This document shows, in pieces, positions 45,483-55,057 of a DNA stretch of 64,000 nucleotides. The DNA comes from Pedobacter cryoconitis (GTDB taxonomy: Bacteria; Bacteroidota; Bacteroidia; Sphingobacteriales; Sphingobacteriaceae), in assembly GCF_014200595.1 (NCBI RefSeq), contig NZ_JACHCG010000001.1, positions 744,001-808,000 of the forward strand. The letters are read 5' to 3'. How positions within the stretch are numbered: position 1 is the first letter of the stretch; each line of letters begins with the position of its first letter. The notes below the pieces were generated by a model that saw nothing but the letters and a program-made list of their open reading frames with translations, searched no databases and was not told the origin of the DNA. Both the position numbers and the translations under genes were made by a program.

Positions 45483-46319
45483 ATAAATTTAACTGCGGCC
45501 CTTGAATTAAAGAACAGGGTCGTAGTTATCTATTCAAATGACGCTGAAGATTGATTGGAATGACTGTATCTTGTATAGCAATTGTAGGGGTTGTGGCTAG
45601 GTTGTGTTGCAATTCCTGTTTTTACTTTATCTTGATTACCCTTACTTTTTACAATTAATGTGGGCAGGTATAATCTCGTTTCTACGGAACGATCTGTTCA
45701 AGGATGGTGCTCATGTTATATAGCTTAAAATATCGTTTACAGGGGTCTTATTTTGCTTAAAATGAGCTGGGGCATATTTGCTTTTTACAGGAATGTGTAA
45801 AACCCTGCTGCCTTTTTTCTTTTCTATTTTTATTCTTATGATCAGAATTGCCCTGTGAGCTGATTTAACTGTTCACTTTGTTCAATTATCAGGAGATATT
45901 TTGGTTATATACTTCAGTTGTTTAATTATTTGATTATTATATTTTGTTTTAAATGAGAGGTATATGTCTGTTATATAAATAATTAGTGAATGACAAATTG
46001 TCGCTTCTCTTTTTTTTATTTTTAAAGGTGGCTTGTAAACAGGTCTGAATTAGTCGGCTTTTTTTGGTAACATTGTCCTGTATTAAGGAATGAAAACCGT
46101 TAGTTTGAGCAATAGTTATAAACACTGAATTTTCAATGTGGATAAGTTATCCACAAAAAAGACGCTTTTTTCTAGGCTATCGTTTTGCCTGTTAGCGACT
46201 TATGAATTAGGTGAGATTTTATGATTTTTTGTTGGTAATTTTTAGGATCTTCGCCCTCCCAAAACGGCAGAGTGTTTGGTCGTTGTTTAAGTCGAATACC
46301 ATTAATTTATAGAATAACT
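45483..46319. other. AT-rich gap before dnaA: oriC or dnaA control region
   Basis: About 840 bases with no credible gene, T-rich on the plus strand, in a genome otherwise densely packed. It opens with a stem-loop (AACTGCGGCCCT with AGGGTCGTAGTT, 45491-45526) after ohr and contains two DnaA boxes near its right end. Length and AT content suit an origin, but the box count is low. Confidence 0.5.
46137..46155. promoter_or_regulatory. Two head-to-head perfect DnaA boxes
   Basis: TGTGGATAA, a single G, then TTATCCACA: the nine-base DnaA consensus on both strands, 165 bases before the dnaA start. I saw no further perfect boxes in the gap. Confidence 0.75.
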
Positions 46320-47750
46320 ATGCAAAAAACTTGTACCGAAGTATGGAATAACTGTCTCCAGATTATTAAGGATAATATCCCGGTCCAAAGTTTTAAAACT
46401 TGGTTCGAACCGATTTCGGCATTAAAATTGGAAGGCAACATATTAACTGTACAGGTGCCAAGTTTATTCTTTTATGAATGGCTGGAAGAGCATTATGTTG
46501 GTTTATTGCGCAAGACAGTTAAACAGCAAATGGGAGAAGAAGGACGTTTAGAGTATAATATTGTGGTAGATAAGTCGTCAAACAGCGGTTCACCCTATAC
46601 GACCAGTATGCCGTCAAACGGGAATGGGGCTGCTTCAAAAACACAATCAATGCCAGTTCCGGTATCTATTAATAAGGACATTAAAAACCCTTTTATTATA
46701 CCAGGATTGAAGAAACTGAATGTTGACCCTCAATTGAATTCCCAATATACTTTTGAAAGTTATGTAGAAGGTGACTGTAACCGTTTAGCGCGTTCTGCGG
46801 GCTTTGCAGTAGCAGCAAAACCAGGTGCAACTTCATTTAACCCCTTAATGATTTATGGTGCTGTAGGATTGGGTAAGACCCACTTAGTACAGGCTATAGG
46901 TAATGAAATCAGGCGTACTTTACCAGATAAACTGGTTATATATGTATCTTGTGAGAAGTTCTGTCAGCAGTTTGTAGAGTCTCTAAAGAATAATACCATC
47001 AATGATTTTGTGAATTTTTACCAGGCAATGGATGTAATTATCATGGATGATGTCCATAATTTCGCCGGAAAAGAGAAAACGCAGGATATTTTCTTCCATA
47101 TTTTCAATCACTTACATCAGTCGGGTAAACAAATTATTATTACTTCAGATAAAGCACCAAAAGACCTTTCAGGTGTTGAAGAACGTTTATTAAGTCGTTT
47201 CAAATGGGGGCTTTCAGCTGATTTACAGATTCCTGATCTGGAAACCAGAATCGCGATATTAAGAAAAAAGATGTACGCTGACGGGATTGAACTTCCTTCG
47301 GATGTAGTTGAATATGTAGCAAATAACATTGACAACAATGTACGTGAGCTGGAAGGAGCAATGGTTTCCTTATTAGCACAGTCTACATTGAATAAAAAAG
47401 ATATTGATCTTGGTTTGGCTAAGTCAATGCTGAAAAACTTTATCAAAAATACTACGAAAGAGATTTCAATGGATTATATCCAGAAACTGGTTTGTGAGTA
47501 TTTTGAAGTACCTGTGGAGATGGTGAAATCACCTACCCGTAAGCGTGAAATTGTACAGGCCCGTCAGATTTCGATGTATTTATCGAAAAGCCTGACTAAA
47601 TCTTCTTTGAAAAGTATTGGTGCGTTTTACGGTGGCAGAGATCACTCTACAGTAATTTATGCTTGTCAGACGGTTGAGGATCTGATTGATACGGATAAGA
47701 AATTCAAAGGGTATGTAAATGATATCCAGAAAAAATTAAAGATGAGCTAG
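46320..47750 (+). CDS. dnaA: Chromosomal replication initiator DnaA
   Basis: 476 residues from the ATG at 46320, which opens MQKTCTEVWNNCLQIIKD; the open frame extends 16 codons further but those are unlike DnaA. Domain I (1-90), a linker, then the AAA+ domain with GAVGLGKTHL (Walker A), IIMDDVHNFAGKEKTQ (Walker B) and the arginine-finger region RLLSRFKWGL. The C-terminal helix-turn-helix ends in the signature GGRDHSTVIYAC. It melts the origin and binds the boxes just upstream. Confidence 0.97.
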   Translation: MQKTCTEVWNNCLQIIKDNIPVQSFKTWFEPISALKLEGNILTVQVPSLFFYEWLEEHYVGLLRKTVKQQMGEEGRLEYNIVVDKSSNSGSPYTTSMPSNGNGAASKTQSMPVPVSINKDIKNPFIIPGLKKLNVDPQLNSQYTFESYVEGDCNRLARSAGFAVAAKPGATSFNPLMIYGAVGLGKTHLVQAIGNEIRRTLPDKLVIYVSCEKFCQQFVESLKNNTINDFVNFYQAMDVIIMDDVHNFAGKEKTQDIFFHIFNHLHQSGKQIIITSDKAPKDLSGVEERLLSRFKWGLSADLQIPDLETRIAILRKKMYADGIELPSDVVEYVANNIDNNVRELEGAMVSLLAQSTLNKKDIDLGLAKSMLKNFIKNTTKEISMDYIQKLVCEYFEVPVEMVKSPTRKREIVQARQISMYLSKSLTKSSLKSIGAFYGGRDHSTVIYACQTVEDLIDTDKKFKGYVNDIQKKLKMS

Positions 47751-47771
47751 GTTAATCCCTTGTTGAAATAG

Positions 47772-47798
47772 AAAAAGGCACCCATAGGGTGCCTTTTT
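47772..47798 (+). terminator. Intrinsic terminator after dnaA
   Basis: AAAAAGGCACCC, ATA loop, GGGTGCCTTTTT, followed by more T. Confidence 0.9.
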
Positions 47799-47857
47799 TG
47801 TTGAATTGAATTTTCTCCGGGTTTTAAAAACCTTATATTCAGCATAAATTAATAAGT

Positions 47858-48841
47858 ATGAAAGTAGCCATTTTTAGTACGCAATCCTATGATAAACAGT
47901 ATTTTAACCTCGTAAATGAGAGTTTTGACCACGAATTCATTTTCCTCGAACCAGCTTTAAATGCAGACACGGCGATTTTAGCCGATGGATGCCGTGGTGT
48001 TTGTGTTTTCGTGAATGACAAGGTAGATGCGAAGACATTGCAAACACTGCATCAGCATGGTACAGATACCATTGTACTGCGCTGCGCGGGCTTTAATCAG
48101 GTAGATCTTGATTTTGCTAAAGGATTAGGAATGAATGTATATAGAGTGCCTTCTTATTCGCCTGAAGCTGTAGCAGAACACGCAGTTGCGATGATTATGA
48201 CTTTGAACCGTAAAACACATAAGGCTTATAACCGGGTAAGAGAGGGTAATTTCTCTTTAGAGCGGTTGATTGGTTTTAATCTGAACGGGAAAAAAGCAGG
48301 TATCATCGGGTTGGGACAAATCGGTCTTGCCTTTGCTAAAATAATGCAGGGATTTGGTTGTGAGGTGATTGCATATGATCCTGTAGTGAAAACTGCGCCT
48401 TCTTATATCAGCCTGACAAATCTGGATACTTTAATGACAACGGCAGATCTGATTTCAATTCATTGCCCTTTAAATGAGCATACACATCATTTGATTAATA
48501 AACAACGCTTTGAGCAGATGAAAAAGGGAGTGATGCTGATCAATACCAGCAGAGGGGCGATTTTAGATACGCATGATGCAATTGAAGCGCTTAAGCAAGG
48601 TAAATTAGGCTACCTGGGTATTGATGTTTATGAGCAGGAAGACAAACTTTTCTTCCGGGATCTTTCGGAAAGCCTGATCGAGGATGAACAGATTCTCCGG
48701 TTGATGAGCTTCTCGAATGTACTGATTACCGCGCACCAGGGATTCTTCACTACAGAGGCTTTAACAGAGATTGCACAGACTACTTTACAGAACCTGAATG
48801 ATGCAGAATCAGGCCGGTCTACGGCAAATAAACTGGCCTGA
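47858..48841 (+). CDS. ldhA: D-lactate dehydrogenase-type 2-hydroxyacid dehydrogenase
   Basis: 327 residues, the NAD-dependent D-isomer-specific fold. Substrate arginine and neighbours in RCAGFNQVDL, nucleotide-binding GIIGLGQIGLAFAKIM, ISIHCPLNEHT, LINTSRGAILD, then the catalytic Glu/His pair near GIDVYEQE and ITAHQGFFTTEAL. The ordering and KEL-free end match LdhA enzymes that reduce pyruvate to D-lactate. Other 2-oxoacids are possible. Confidence 0.88.
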   Translation: MKVAIFSTQSYDKQYFNLVNESFDHEFIFLEPALNADTAILADGCRGVCVFVNDKVDAKTLQTLHQHGTDTIVLRCAGFNQVDLDFAKGLGMNVYRVPSYSPEAVAEHAVAMIMTLNRKTHKAYNRVREGNFSLERLIGFNLNGKKAGIIGLGQIGLAFAKIMQGFGCEVIAYDPVVKTAPSYISLTNLDTLMTTADLISIHCPLNEHTHHLINKQRFEQMKKGVMLINTSRGAILDTHDAIEALKQGKLGYLGIDVYEQEDKLFFRDLSESLIEDEQILRLMSFSNVLITAHQGFFTTEALTEIAQTTLQNLNDAESGRSTANKLA

Positions 48842-48849
48842 TTTCAGGC

Positions 48850-50472
48850 TTAAGAACTACAGGACAGAGTGGAACTTCCGGGCTGGTCGTTCGCCCATTC
48901 TGGTCTTAATTTAAAGAATTCATCATGCGCTGCTGCGTAAGGATTTTTGAGTGCTTCCTGCAATTTTAAAAAGAGGGTTTGCTCTCCTTTTTCCAGTTCT
49001 TGTATAGCCTGAAGCAGCAAATAATTTCTTAAAATAAAGCGGGGATTACTTTTTCTCATAAGCTCTTGTGATGCTTCAGGTGAAATTTGGTTCTCGCTGA
49101 TTCTCTTTTGATAAGACTTTATAGTTTGATAGAGCTCTTGCTGATTTGCTTTGTTAGGAAGCTCATAAAATGAAGGTGAAAAATGAGCTGAAATTAATTC
49201 TTCAGTATCAGTTCCGGCAGGGAGAGAAATGAGCAGCTGATAGAAAATTGTCATGTCAGCTTTAAGCAAATTCAGGGTCTTTTCAACCGTTTCAATGAGT
49301 TCCTGATCGGTTGCTTTGAACTCATCCAGACCAAGCTTGTCTGCCATCATAGCGTGGTATTTGGAGAAGTAAATGGTCTTGTAATTTTCGAGTGCTGCTG
49401 AGAGCTGTTCGGTTTCTTCAAACAGTGGTGCAATGGCGCTCGCCAGGCAGCCTAAATTCCAATAGCCGATGGAGGGCTGGCGGCCATAAGCGTATCTTCT
49501 GCCGGGAAGATCTGTGGTGTTTGGTGTAAATTCAGGATCATACTGATCCAGAAAGGAGAAAGGGCCATAATCAATAGTCAGTCCGAGGATAGACATGTTA
49601 TCGGTATTCATTACTCCGTGAACAAAACCTACCCTGATCCATTCTACCATCAGGCTGGCTGTTTTCTCTACGACCTCTTCAAACCAGGCCAGCGTTTTGT
49701 TTGCTCCTGTCAAATGTGGAAAGAACTTATCGATAGTCCATGCAGTCAATTTTTCTAACTGGGGGATCTCCTGTCTTGCAGCAAGCATTTCAAAATTTCC
49801 GAAGCGCAGGAAGCTTGGAGCTGTACGCATCACGATTGCCCCTTTTTCATAGGCAGCGTTTCCGTCGTAAAACAAATCCCGTATCACCTGATCTCCTGTA
49901 GTGACCAAAGCTAATGCTCTGGTAGTAGGAATGCCAAGATAGTACATAGCCTCACTCATTAAATATTCACGTACAGAGGATCTCAGGACCGCTCTGCCGT
50001 CCCCTCTTCGGGAATATGGTGTTGGACCTGCTCCTTTAAGTTGAAGCTCGCAGGTGGCCTTATTTGAGTTTTCCCATTCTCCCAGGGTAATTGCGCGTCC
50101 GTCACCGAGCTGTCCTGCCCAATTTCCAAATTGATGACCTGCGTAACAGGCTGCATAGGGATACATGGAAGATGTTGTCAGATTGCCGCCAAGGATGCTG
50201 ATGTCTTTTTCATCGGGCTTAGCGATTTGAAGTTCTTCAGCCAGTTCATCAGACCAGGCTATTAATTCAGGATTTTTGACTGGGGTAGGTATAGCTTTGC
50301 TGTATAAAACGCCGGGAGTTTGTCTGGGTGGAAAATTTCCGCTTTCATCACCATCAAATGTGGTGATAAATTCATTTTTAAACGTTTTTGTACTTAAGTT
50401 TTCCATAAAATCCTGCTTCTTTTGAACAGACAAAGGTAGAGCCATTTGGTGGGCTTTAATAAATCTTTCCAT
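48850..50472 (-). CDS. selO: SelO/YdiU protein AMPylator
   Basis: 540 residues, pseudokinase fold that attaches AMP to Ser/Thr/Tyr of target proteins. Markers: YAACYAGHQFGNWAGQLGDG, the QLKGAGPTPYSRRGDGRAVL loop, VHGVMNTDNMSILGLTIDYG with the catalytic HGxxNxDN motif, and the C-terminal FFKLRPEW. Start uncertain: 50472 gives a 22-residue lead; the ATG at 50406 (MENLSTKTFKNEF) is closer to relatives. Convergent with the D-lactate dehydrogenase gene, only 8 bases apart. Confidence 0.93.
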   Translation of the reverse strand: MERFIKAHQMALPLSVQKKQDFMENLSTKTFKNEFITTFDGDESGNFPPRQTPGVLYSKAIPTPVKNPELIAWSDELAEELQIAKPDEKDISILGGNLTTSSMYPYAACYAGHQFGNWAGQLGDGRAITLGEWENSNKATCELQLKGAGPTPYSRRGDGRAVLRSSVREYLMSEAMYYLGIPTTRALALVTTGDQVIRDLFYDGNAAYEKGAIVMRTAPSFLRFGNFEMLAARQEIPQLEKLTAWTIDKFFPHLTGANKTLAWFEEVVEKTASLMVEWIRVGFVHGVMNTDNMSILGLTIDYGPFSFLDQYDPEFTPNTTDLPGRRYAYGRQPSIGYWNLGCLASAIAPLFEETEQLSAALENYKTIYFSKYHAMMADKLGLDEFKATDQELIETVEKTLNLLKADMTIFYQLLISLPAGTDTEELISAHFSPSFYELPNKANQQELYQTIKSYQKRISENQISPEASQELMRKSNPRFILRNYLLLQAIQELEKGEQTLFLKLQEALKNPYAAAHDEFFKLRPEWANDQPGSSTLSCSS

Positions 50473-50698
50473 TTATTTTATGTTCATTATAAAGAGAGCG
50501 TTTGTTACTGTCGTGAATTTTTATTAACTTATAAGGATGTTACCAGGGGGTTGATATGGTGAACAGGATGGAAATTATTTCTGTAAAACCAAAATTATCT
50601 CTTTAGAAAATGAACGGAATGAATGGTGATAATCTATTGCGATCGTTATTGTAAGACGGTAAATTTAAATAATTAATCAGGTTAAATTAATTAATTCT

Positions 50699-51292
50699 AT
50701 GAACAGAGCCTATAGTCAAAAAATAATGGTGGTTGCCACTGAAGACAAAGTTTCTGTTCGGAGAGATTTCTTTGAAAGAGAAATAATCATGGAATTAAAA
50801 GCGCAGAACCAGTTGTCTTTTAATCGGTTATATGTGAAATATGCATCTATGTTATTAGGCGTGATCTCCAAGCTGGTTTCCTCCAGAGAGGTGGCTGAGG
50901 ATATTTTACAGGAGACTTTTATCAAAATCTGGAAGTCAATTGATCAATATGATGAAGAGAAAGGCAGGTTATTTACATGGATGGCCTGTTTAGCGCGCAA
51001 TACTGCAAAAGACTATCTCAAAGGGAAGAATTTTGCAAAGAGTATCAGAAATGATGATATCGATAGTGTGTATTCCAAGATTAATAATTTTCATTATTTC
51101 AGGTATAATACCGATGTCATCGGCTTGCGTGAGCTGATGGGTGTGCTATCAGACTCACAGAAGCAAATTCTTAACCTGGTCTATTTTCAGGGTTATACGC
51201 AGCTGGAAGTCTCTGATAAACTTCATATTCCTTTAGGCACCGTAAAATCAAAAATCAGGCTCGCTGTAAAAGAATTACGGTGCTATTTTTAA
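50699..51292 (+). CDS. Orphan ECF sigma factor
   Basis: 197 residues. Region 2 (about 38-100: NRLYVKYASMLLGVISKLV, EDILQETFIKIWKSIDQY, RLFTWMACLARNTAKDYL), region 4 (about 140-195: LSDSQKQILNLVYFQGYTQL, then LHIPLGTVKSKIRLAVKEL). There is no anti-sigma gene beside it; a convergent fucosidase gene follows 4 bases later. The start could also be the ATG at 50789, which would trim 30 residues lacking family likeness. Confidence 0.88.
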   Translation: MNRAYSQKIMVVATEDKVSVRRDFFEREIIMELKAQNQLSFNRLYVKYASMLLGVISKLVSSREVAEDILQETFIKIWKSIDQYDEEKGRLFTWMACLARNTAKDYLKGKNFAKSIRNDDIDSVYSKINNFHYFRYNTDVIGLRELMGVLSDSQKQILNLVYFQGYTQLEVSDKLHIPLGTVKSKIRLAVKELRCYF

Positions 51293-51296
51293 TGGA

Positions 51297-53210
51297 CTAT
51301 TTGTAAACCTCCAGTTCTGCAATACGCATGATCCCATTTTCAGTATTTTGTAACCTCAGGTATCTTGCTGTTGTTTTTACAGCCAATGTGATGCGTTGTA
51401 AAATCGGGTTAGCCTTAATATTTGAAAATTCTCCTGCTGCAATTTTCTGCCAGTTTTTACCATCTTCACTGCTGAATAATTCGTATTTTTCAATGGCTCC
51501 GGTTGCTGTTCCATCCTGTCCGGGTAAGTAACCTACGGCTGAAAATGACAATGGTTTCCCAAAATCAAGGTCAATATAATTACTGCTTTTCGTTTCGAAA
51601 AAGGTGGATTTGTTATTGTCTATGCTGTTTTTAAGTGTAAGCTGTGCTGTGGCAGCTGATGTAGATGCTTTCCAGTTTGTTTTGGTGTAGGCATCATTTT
51701 GTTTTTGATTCGTCACTGGTTTGAGTGCCGGTTCCAGGTAAAGACCAATCTCACTTAATGTAATAGCTACAGGTGCATAAACATGGATACGGATTTTTGC
51801 CGCATTTTCCGGTTGCGGTAAACGGATGATCCGGTTAGCACCAATACTGGTTGCTTTGGCCAGTATTTCCCACCGGTTATTTTTGAAGACATCCACAGTT
51901 ACACTATCAATCCTTTGTCCGAGCTTAATATTTTCGCGGAGCTGCACGATACTGAATTGTACGGGCTTCTTAAAATCGAGTTGTGCCCAGGCGCTGTGAA
52001 CAGCATCATCTGTGGCCCAATAACTGTATCTGTCTGCATCGGTCAGGTTAGCGGCGCCAAATGTGCCCGATTGTTTGTTACGTGTATTAGAGAGGCTTAT
52101 TTTAGCTTCCCTGGCCAGGTTATGTGCGAATACCTGTTGTAGTAATTTTCCGAATGCGGCTAATGTGCTCACATCTTTTGGATGAAGGATTCCTTCGGTC
52201 GTTGGAGAAAGTCCAAGGTCGAGCGCTCCGCCATGGCCAACTGATCTGCAATAGATATTAAATAATTCTGCTACAGTTTTTACCTGACCATCTTGTTCAG
52301 CATGATAAAACCATCCCGGACGCAGGGATACATCACCTTCAAATGGGATCCATTGTTCTCCGCCCCTTGTACCGCTGCCCAGGTTGGAGTCTTGCAGGAA
52401 ACCGGGCATTGGTGGTTTATTTCCATTTCCTTTCAGGGTAATTGTAGACCAGCTTGTTTCTGGTGCAATCCCTTTTTCATTGCCTACCCAGCGTACATCA
52501 AGGCCTATATCACTAAAGATACTGGCATTGGGTTGTAATTTTCTGGTAATTTCCCAGGTATTCAGCCAATCATAATAAGTGGATTGGTCTACTTGCCTTT
52601 TTTCGTTTTTTCCTCCATAAGACCCATCCCCGCCATTCGCGCCATCGTGCCAGCTCATAAAAAGATCGCCGTAATTTGTATAAAGTTCTTTAAGCTGGTT
52701 ACGATAGGTGGTGAGGTAGGCTGGTGTTCCATAGTCGGGGTTGTTGCGGTCCCATGGGGAGCAATAAACTCCGAATTTCATTCCTGTTTGTTTTGCTGCC
52801 TGCTGAAATTCTCTGACCATATCTCCTTTACCGTTCTTCCATGGGCTTTCGCTAATGTTATAGGCGGCAGTTTTTGTTGGCCAGAGTGCAAAGCCGTCAT
52901 GGTGTTTAGCGACGTAGACGATTCCTTTGAAACCTCCGGATTTAGCTGCACTGACAATTTGAAGTGCATTGAATTTGGAGGGGTTAAATATAGTGGGGTC
53001 AGCGTCTCCATATCCCCATTCTTTGTTTTGAAAGGTGGTTGGGGTGAAATGAATAATACAATACATTTCTGTTTCCTGCCATTTAAGCTGCCTTTCTGTA
53101 GGAAGAGCGCCATAGGGCTGAGGTGCATTGGTTAAGTGCTGGGCATAAGATCCTGTAGATAACAGAAGGGCCGACAGGGTTAAAAGATGCTGCTTTGTAA
53201 ATAATTTCAT
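51297..53210 (-). CDS. GH29 alpha-L-fucosidase with C-terminal discoidin-like domains
   Basis: 637 residues, signal peptide ending GSYAQH. GH29 catalytic barrel (about 30-360): MYCIIHFTPTTFQNKEWGYG, GIVYVAKHHDGFALWPTK, FGVYCSPWDRNNP, and the nucleophile D189 in LFMSWHDGANG. Then two beta-sandwich units: an F5/8-type C (discoidin) domain (about 380-490) and a second one (about 510-637). The absence of the GH29-A insert and the N-terminal YG-ALPTERQL pattern hint at the alpha-1,3/1,4 group. It would release fucose from host or plant glycans in the periplasm or outside. No SusCD pair adjacent. Confidence 0.93.
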   Translation of the reverse strand: MKLFTKQHLLTLSALLLSTGSYAQHLTNAPQPYGALPTERQLKWQETEMYCIIHFTPTTFQNKEWGYGDADPTIFNPSKFNALQIVSAAKSGGFKGIVYVAKHHDGFALWPTKTAAYNISESPWKNGKGDMVREFQQAAKQTGMKFGVYCSPWDRNNPDYGTPAYLTTYRNQLKELYTNYGDLFMSWHDGANGGDGSYGGKNEKRQVDQSTYYDWLNTWEITRKLQPNASIFSDIGLDVRWVGNEKGIAPETSWSTITLKGNGNKPPMPGFLQDSNLGSGTRGGEQWIPFEGDVSLRPGWFYHAEQDGQVKTVAELFNIYCRSVGHGGALDLGLSPTTEGILHPKDVSTLAAFGKLLQQVFAHNLAREAKISLSNTRNKQSGTFGAANLTDADRYSYWATDDAVHSAWAQLDFKKPVQFSIVQLRENIKLGQRIDSVTVDVFKNNRWEILAKATSIGANRIIRLPQPENAAKIRIHVYAPVAITLSEIGLYLEPALKPVTNQKQNDAYTKTNWKASTSAATAQLTLKNSIDNNKSTFFETKSSNYIDLDFGKPLSFSAVGYLPGQDGTATGAIEKYELFSSEDGKNWQKIAAGEFSNIKANPILQRITLAVKTTARYLRLQNTENGIMRIAELEVYK

Positions 53211-53368
53211 GTTTAATCAATTGGTAAGCCTAAGATAGTATTCTTCCGTTTCTTTCCCTTGATTTGTCACAGTTTTCTCACCTTTTAGTTAAAAAATGAA
53301 TTGTCCGGAATTTAAAATAATCCTTTTTATTACTGCATAGTCATAAAGCCAAATTGATTCATTTCATT

Positions 53369-54097
53369 ATGAAAACTCTAAGTTTTAAATCGGTAATAGT
53401 TGTAGTTGCCTTGCTGGTATTCAGCGGACTGACAACAAGTGTTTTTGCGCAAAGAGGTGGTCGCGGCGGCGGCGGTGGCAGGTCTTTTCATGGTCCCTCA
53501 AGAGGCTCATTTGGCGGAGGCGGCTCAGTGCATATCGGCGTTCGTGCCGGTTATCATTACCGTCCGGTTGGTTGGGGGTTTAGAAGACCATATTATTCTT
53601 ACCGCAGTTTTTACAGGCCTTATTTAGGTTTCGGAATCAGTGTTCTCCCTTTTGGGTATTATCCGTTTTTTTATGGGGATAGCCAGTTTTATTATTCTGG
53701 TGGATTATTCTACAGACAGTATGATGATACTTATAAGGTAGTTGTTCCGCCAATAGGGGCTTCAGTTCCTTCGCTTCCTTCAGACGCGCAGCAGGTTGTG
53801 ATCAACGGACAAACTTATTACGAGTATAAAGGAGTGTATTACAGCGAATCTCAGGATCAGGATGGGAAAACGGTTTATATCGTTGCGGGTAAAGATGGCG
53901 TGCTGAATACAGATAATAATGGAAATGACACAACAGACAATGGCCCGCAGATCGGCGATGTAGTTAGCCAGTTGCCTGAAGGTTATAAGGAAGTAATGGT
54001 TAAAGGTAATAAATACTATGTTTCTGATTATGGGGTCTATTATGAACAGATTTTTGGTGATGATGGAAAGGTTTCTTATAAAGTGATTGGGAAATAA
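53369..54097 (+). CDS. DUF6515-like Gly/Tyr-rich exported protein
   Basis: 242 residues from the ATG at 53369, which opens a signal peptide ending TSVFAQ. After it comes a Gly/Arg/Ser-rich stretch (residues about 29-50), a Tyr/Arg/Pro/Phe-rich region, and two repeats of a small module (PSDAQQVVINGQTYYEYKGV, YYSESQDQDGKTVYIV / LPEGYKEVMVKGNKYYVSDY, GVYYEQIFGDDGKVSYKV). This two-module end matches the DUF6515 family. Function unknown; low-complexity N-terminus and surface export are what is visible. Confidence 0.7.
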   Translation: MKTLSFKSVIVVVALLVFSGLTTSVFAQRGGRGGGGGRSFHGPSRGSFGGGGSVHIGVRAGYHYRPVGWGFRRPYYSYRSFYRPYLGFGISVLPFGYYPFFYGDSQFYYSGGLFYRQYDDTYKVVVPPIGASVPSLPSDAQQVVINGQTYYEYKGVYYSESQDQDGKTVYIVAGKDGVLNTDNNGNDTTDNGPQIGDVVSQLPEGYKEVMVKGNKYYVSDYGVYYEQIFGDDGKVSYKVIGK

Positions 54098-54098
54098 T

Positions 54099-54962
54099 TT
54101 ATAAGCCAGCAGAGAAGTAATCTCTGATCAGATCATTAAGGAGTGGGGTGTGCTTGATTAATTTTTCATGCCCTGCTCCTTTGTAGTTTTCAGACTTTAT
54201 CCATGGCCGCTCTTTTAAAAAGTTACTAAGGTAAGCTGAGTTGACTACAGTGTCGTCTTCATCAAATGCAATCCAGTGGTTCAGGGTGTGATCAAAGTTA
54301 TAATAGGTATCCAGATCGTAATCGGAAGCTGGCCTGTTAAAGGTGGCTTGAAAAGAGGTGAAAAAGTTGTCTTGCAGGTTTTCAGGTACATTCACGCTAT
54401 TGAGCATATTGCAAAAGAGTGCTTTTAGTCTGATAACTGGTGCGATACTGATTAATACATCGGGCTTGATGCCTGCTTGCTGGAGTGCAATAACATTTGC
54501 CATCGCGCCTAATGAATGTCCGATTACAGTAGATGGCGTTCCGTATTGATTGATAATCTTTTTAATAGCTTCTATATAAAGAATCAGGTTGGATAGTTCT
54601 GCTGGTGAACTTCCGTTGCCTGGTGCGTCAAATGCAATAATTTCTACGTCTTCCAGTTTAAGTAATTCTTCCAGCAGGGCGGAGAAATCTGCTGCTTTGG
54701 AACTCCATCCGTGGGTAAGCAGTATTTTACGGCTGCCTGTTCCCCATTTAAATCCGTTAAAAACAAGTTCTTGTTTGGTGAAATAGGTATCTGTTACGGA
54801 TAGCTGAAAGTGTTCGGCTGTATCTAACAATTGCTGCTGTGCTAATCTTAGAGGGATTTTTGGGGCATAACAGATCAATTTCCAGAGTAAATCATCGATT
54901 GCTGAGCTTTCCATTTGACTCAGATCTTTTGCTTGCTGATAGATTTGTCTGTAGTTTTTCAT
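54099..54962 (-). CDS. Alpha/beta hydrolase
   Basis: 287 residues, no signal peptide, cytoplasmic. Hydrolase motifs: LTHGWSSKAADF (oxyanion), VIGHSLGAMANV (nucleophile serine), FDEDDTVV (acid), KGAGHEKLIKH (histidine). N-terminal helical extension of about 60 residues before the core. Substrate unknown. It is one base from the end of the DUF6515-like gene and convergent with it. Confidence 0.85.
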   Translation of the reverse strand: MKNYRQIYQQAKDLSQMESSAIDDLLWKLICYAPKIPLRLAQQQLLDTAEHFQLSVTDTYFTKQELVFNGFKWGTGSRKILLTHGWSSKAADFSALLEELLKLEDVEIIAFDAPGNGSSPAELSNLILYIEAIKKIINQYGTPSTVIGHSLGAMANVIALQQAGIKPDVLISIAPVIRLKALFCNMLNSVNVPENLQDNFFTSFQATFNRPASDYDLDTYYNFDHTLNHWIAFDEDDTVVNSAYLSNFLKERPWIKSENYKGAGHEKLIKHTPLLNDLIRDYFSAGL

Positions 54963-55057
54963 CAGGATATAGATAGATTGCCGGCAATATAGGGCTTCTG
55001 GTTCAGGAGCTTTTCAAGTGAATGTCAAAATTGAGGTAAACTGCTACCTTTGCAGCA

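Noticed and set aside
52584..53135. 183-codon plus-strand frame
   Set aside because: Antisense to the GH29 catalytic domain, a by-product of codon bias in the true gene.
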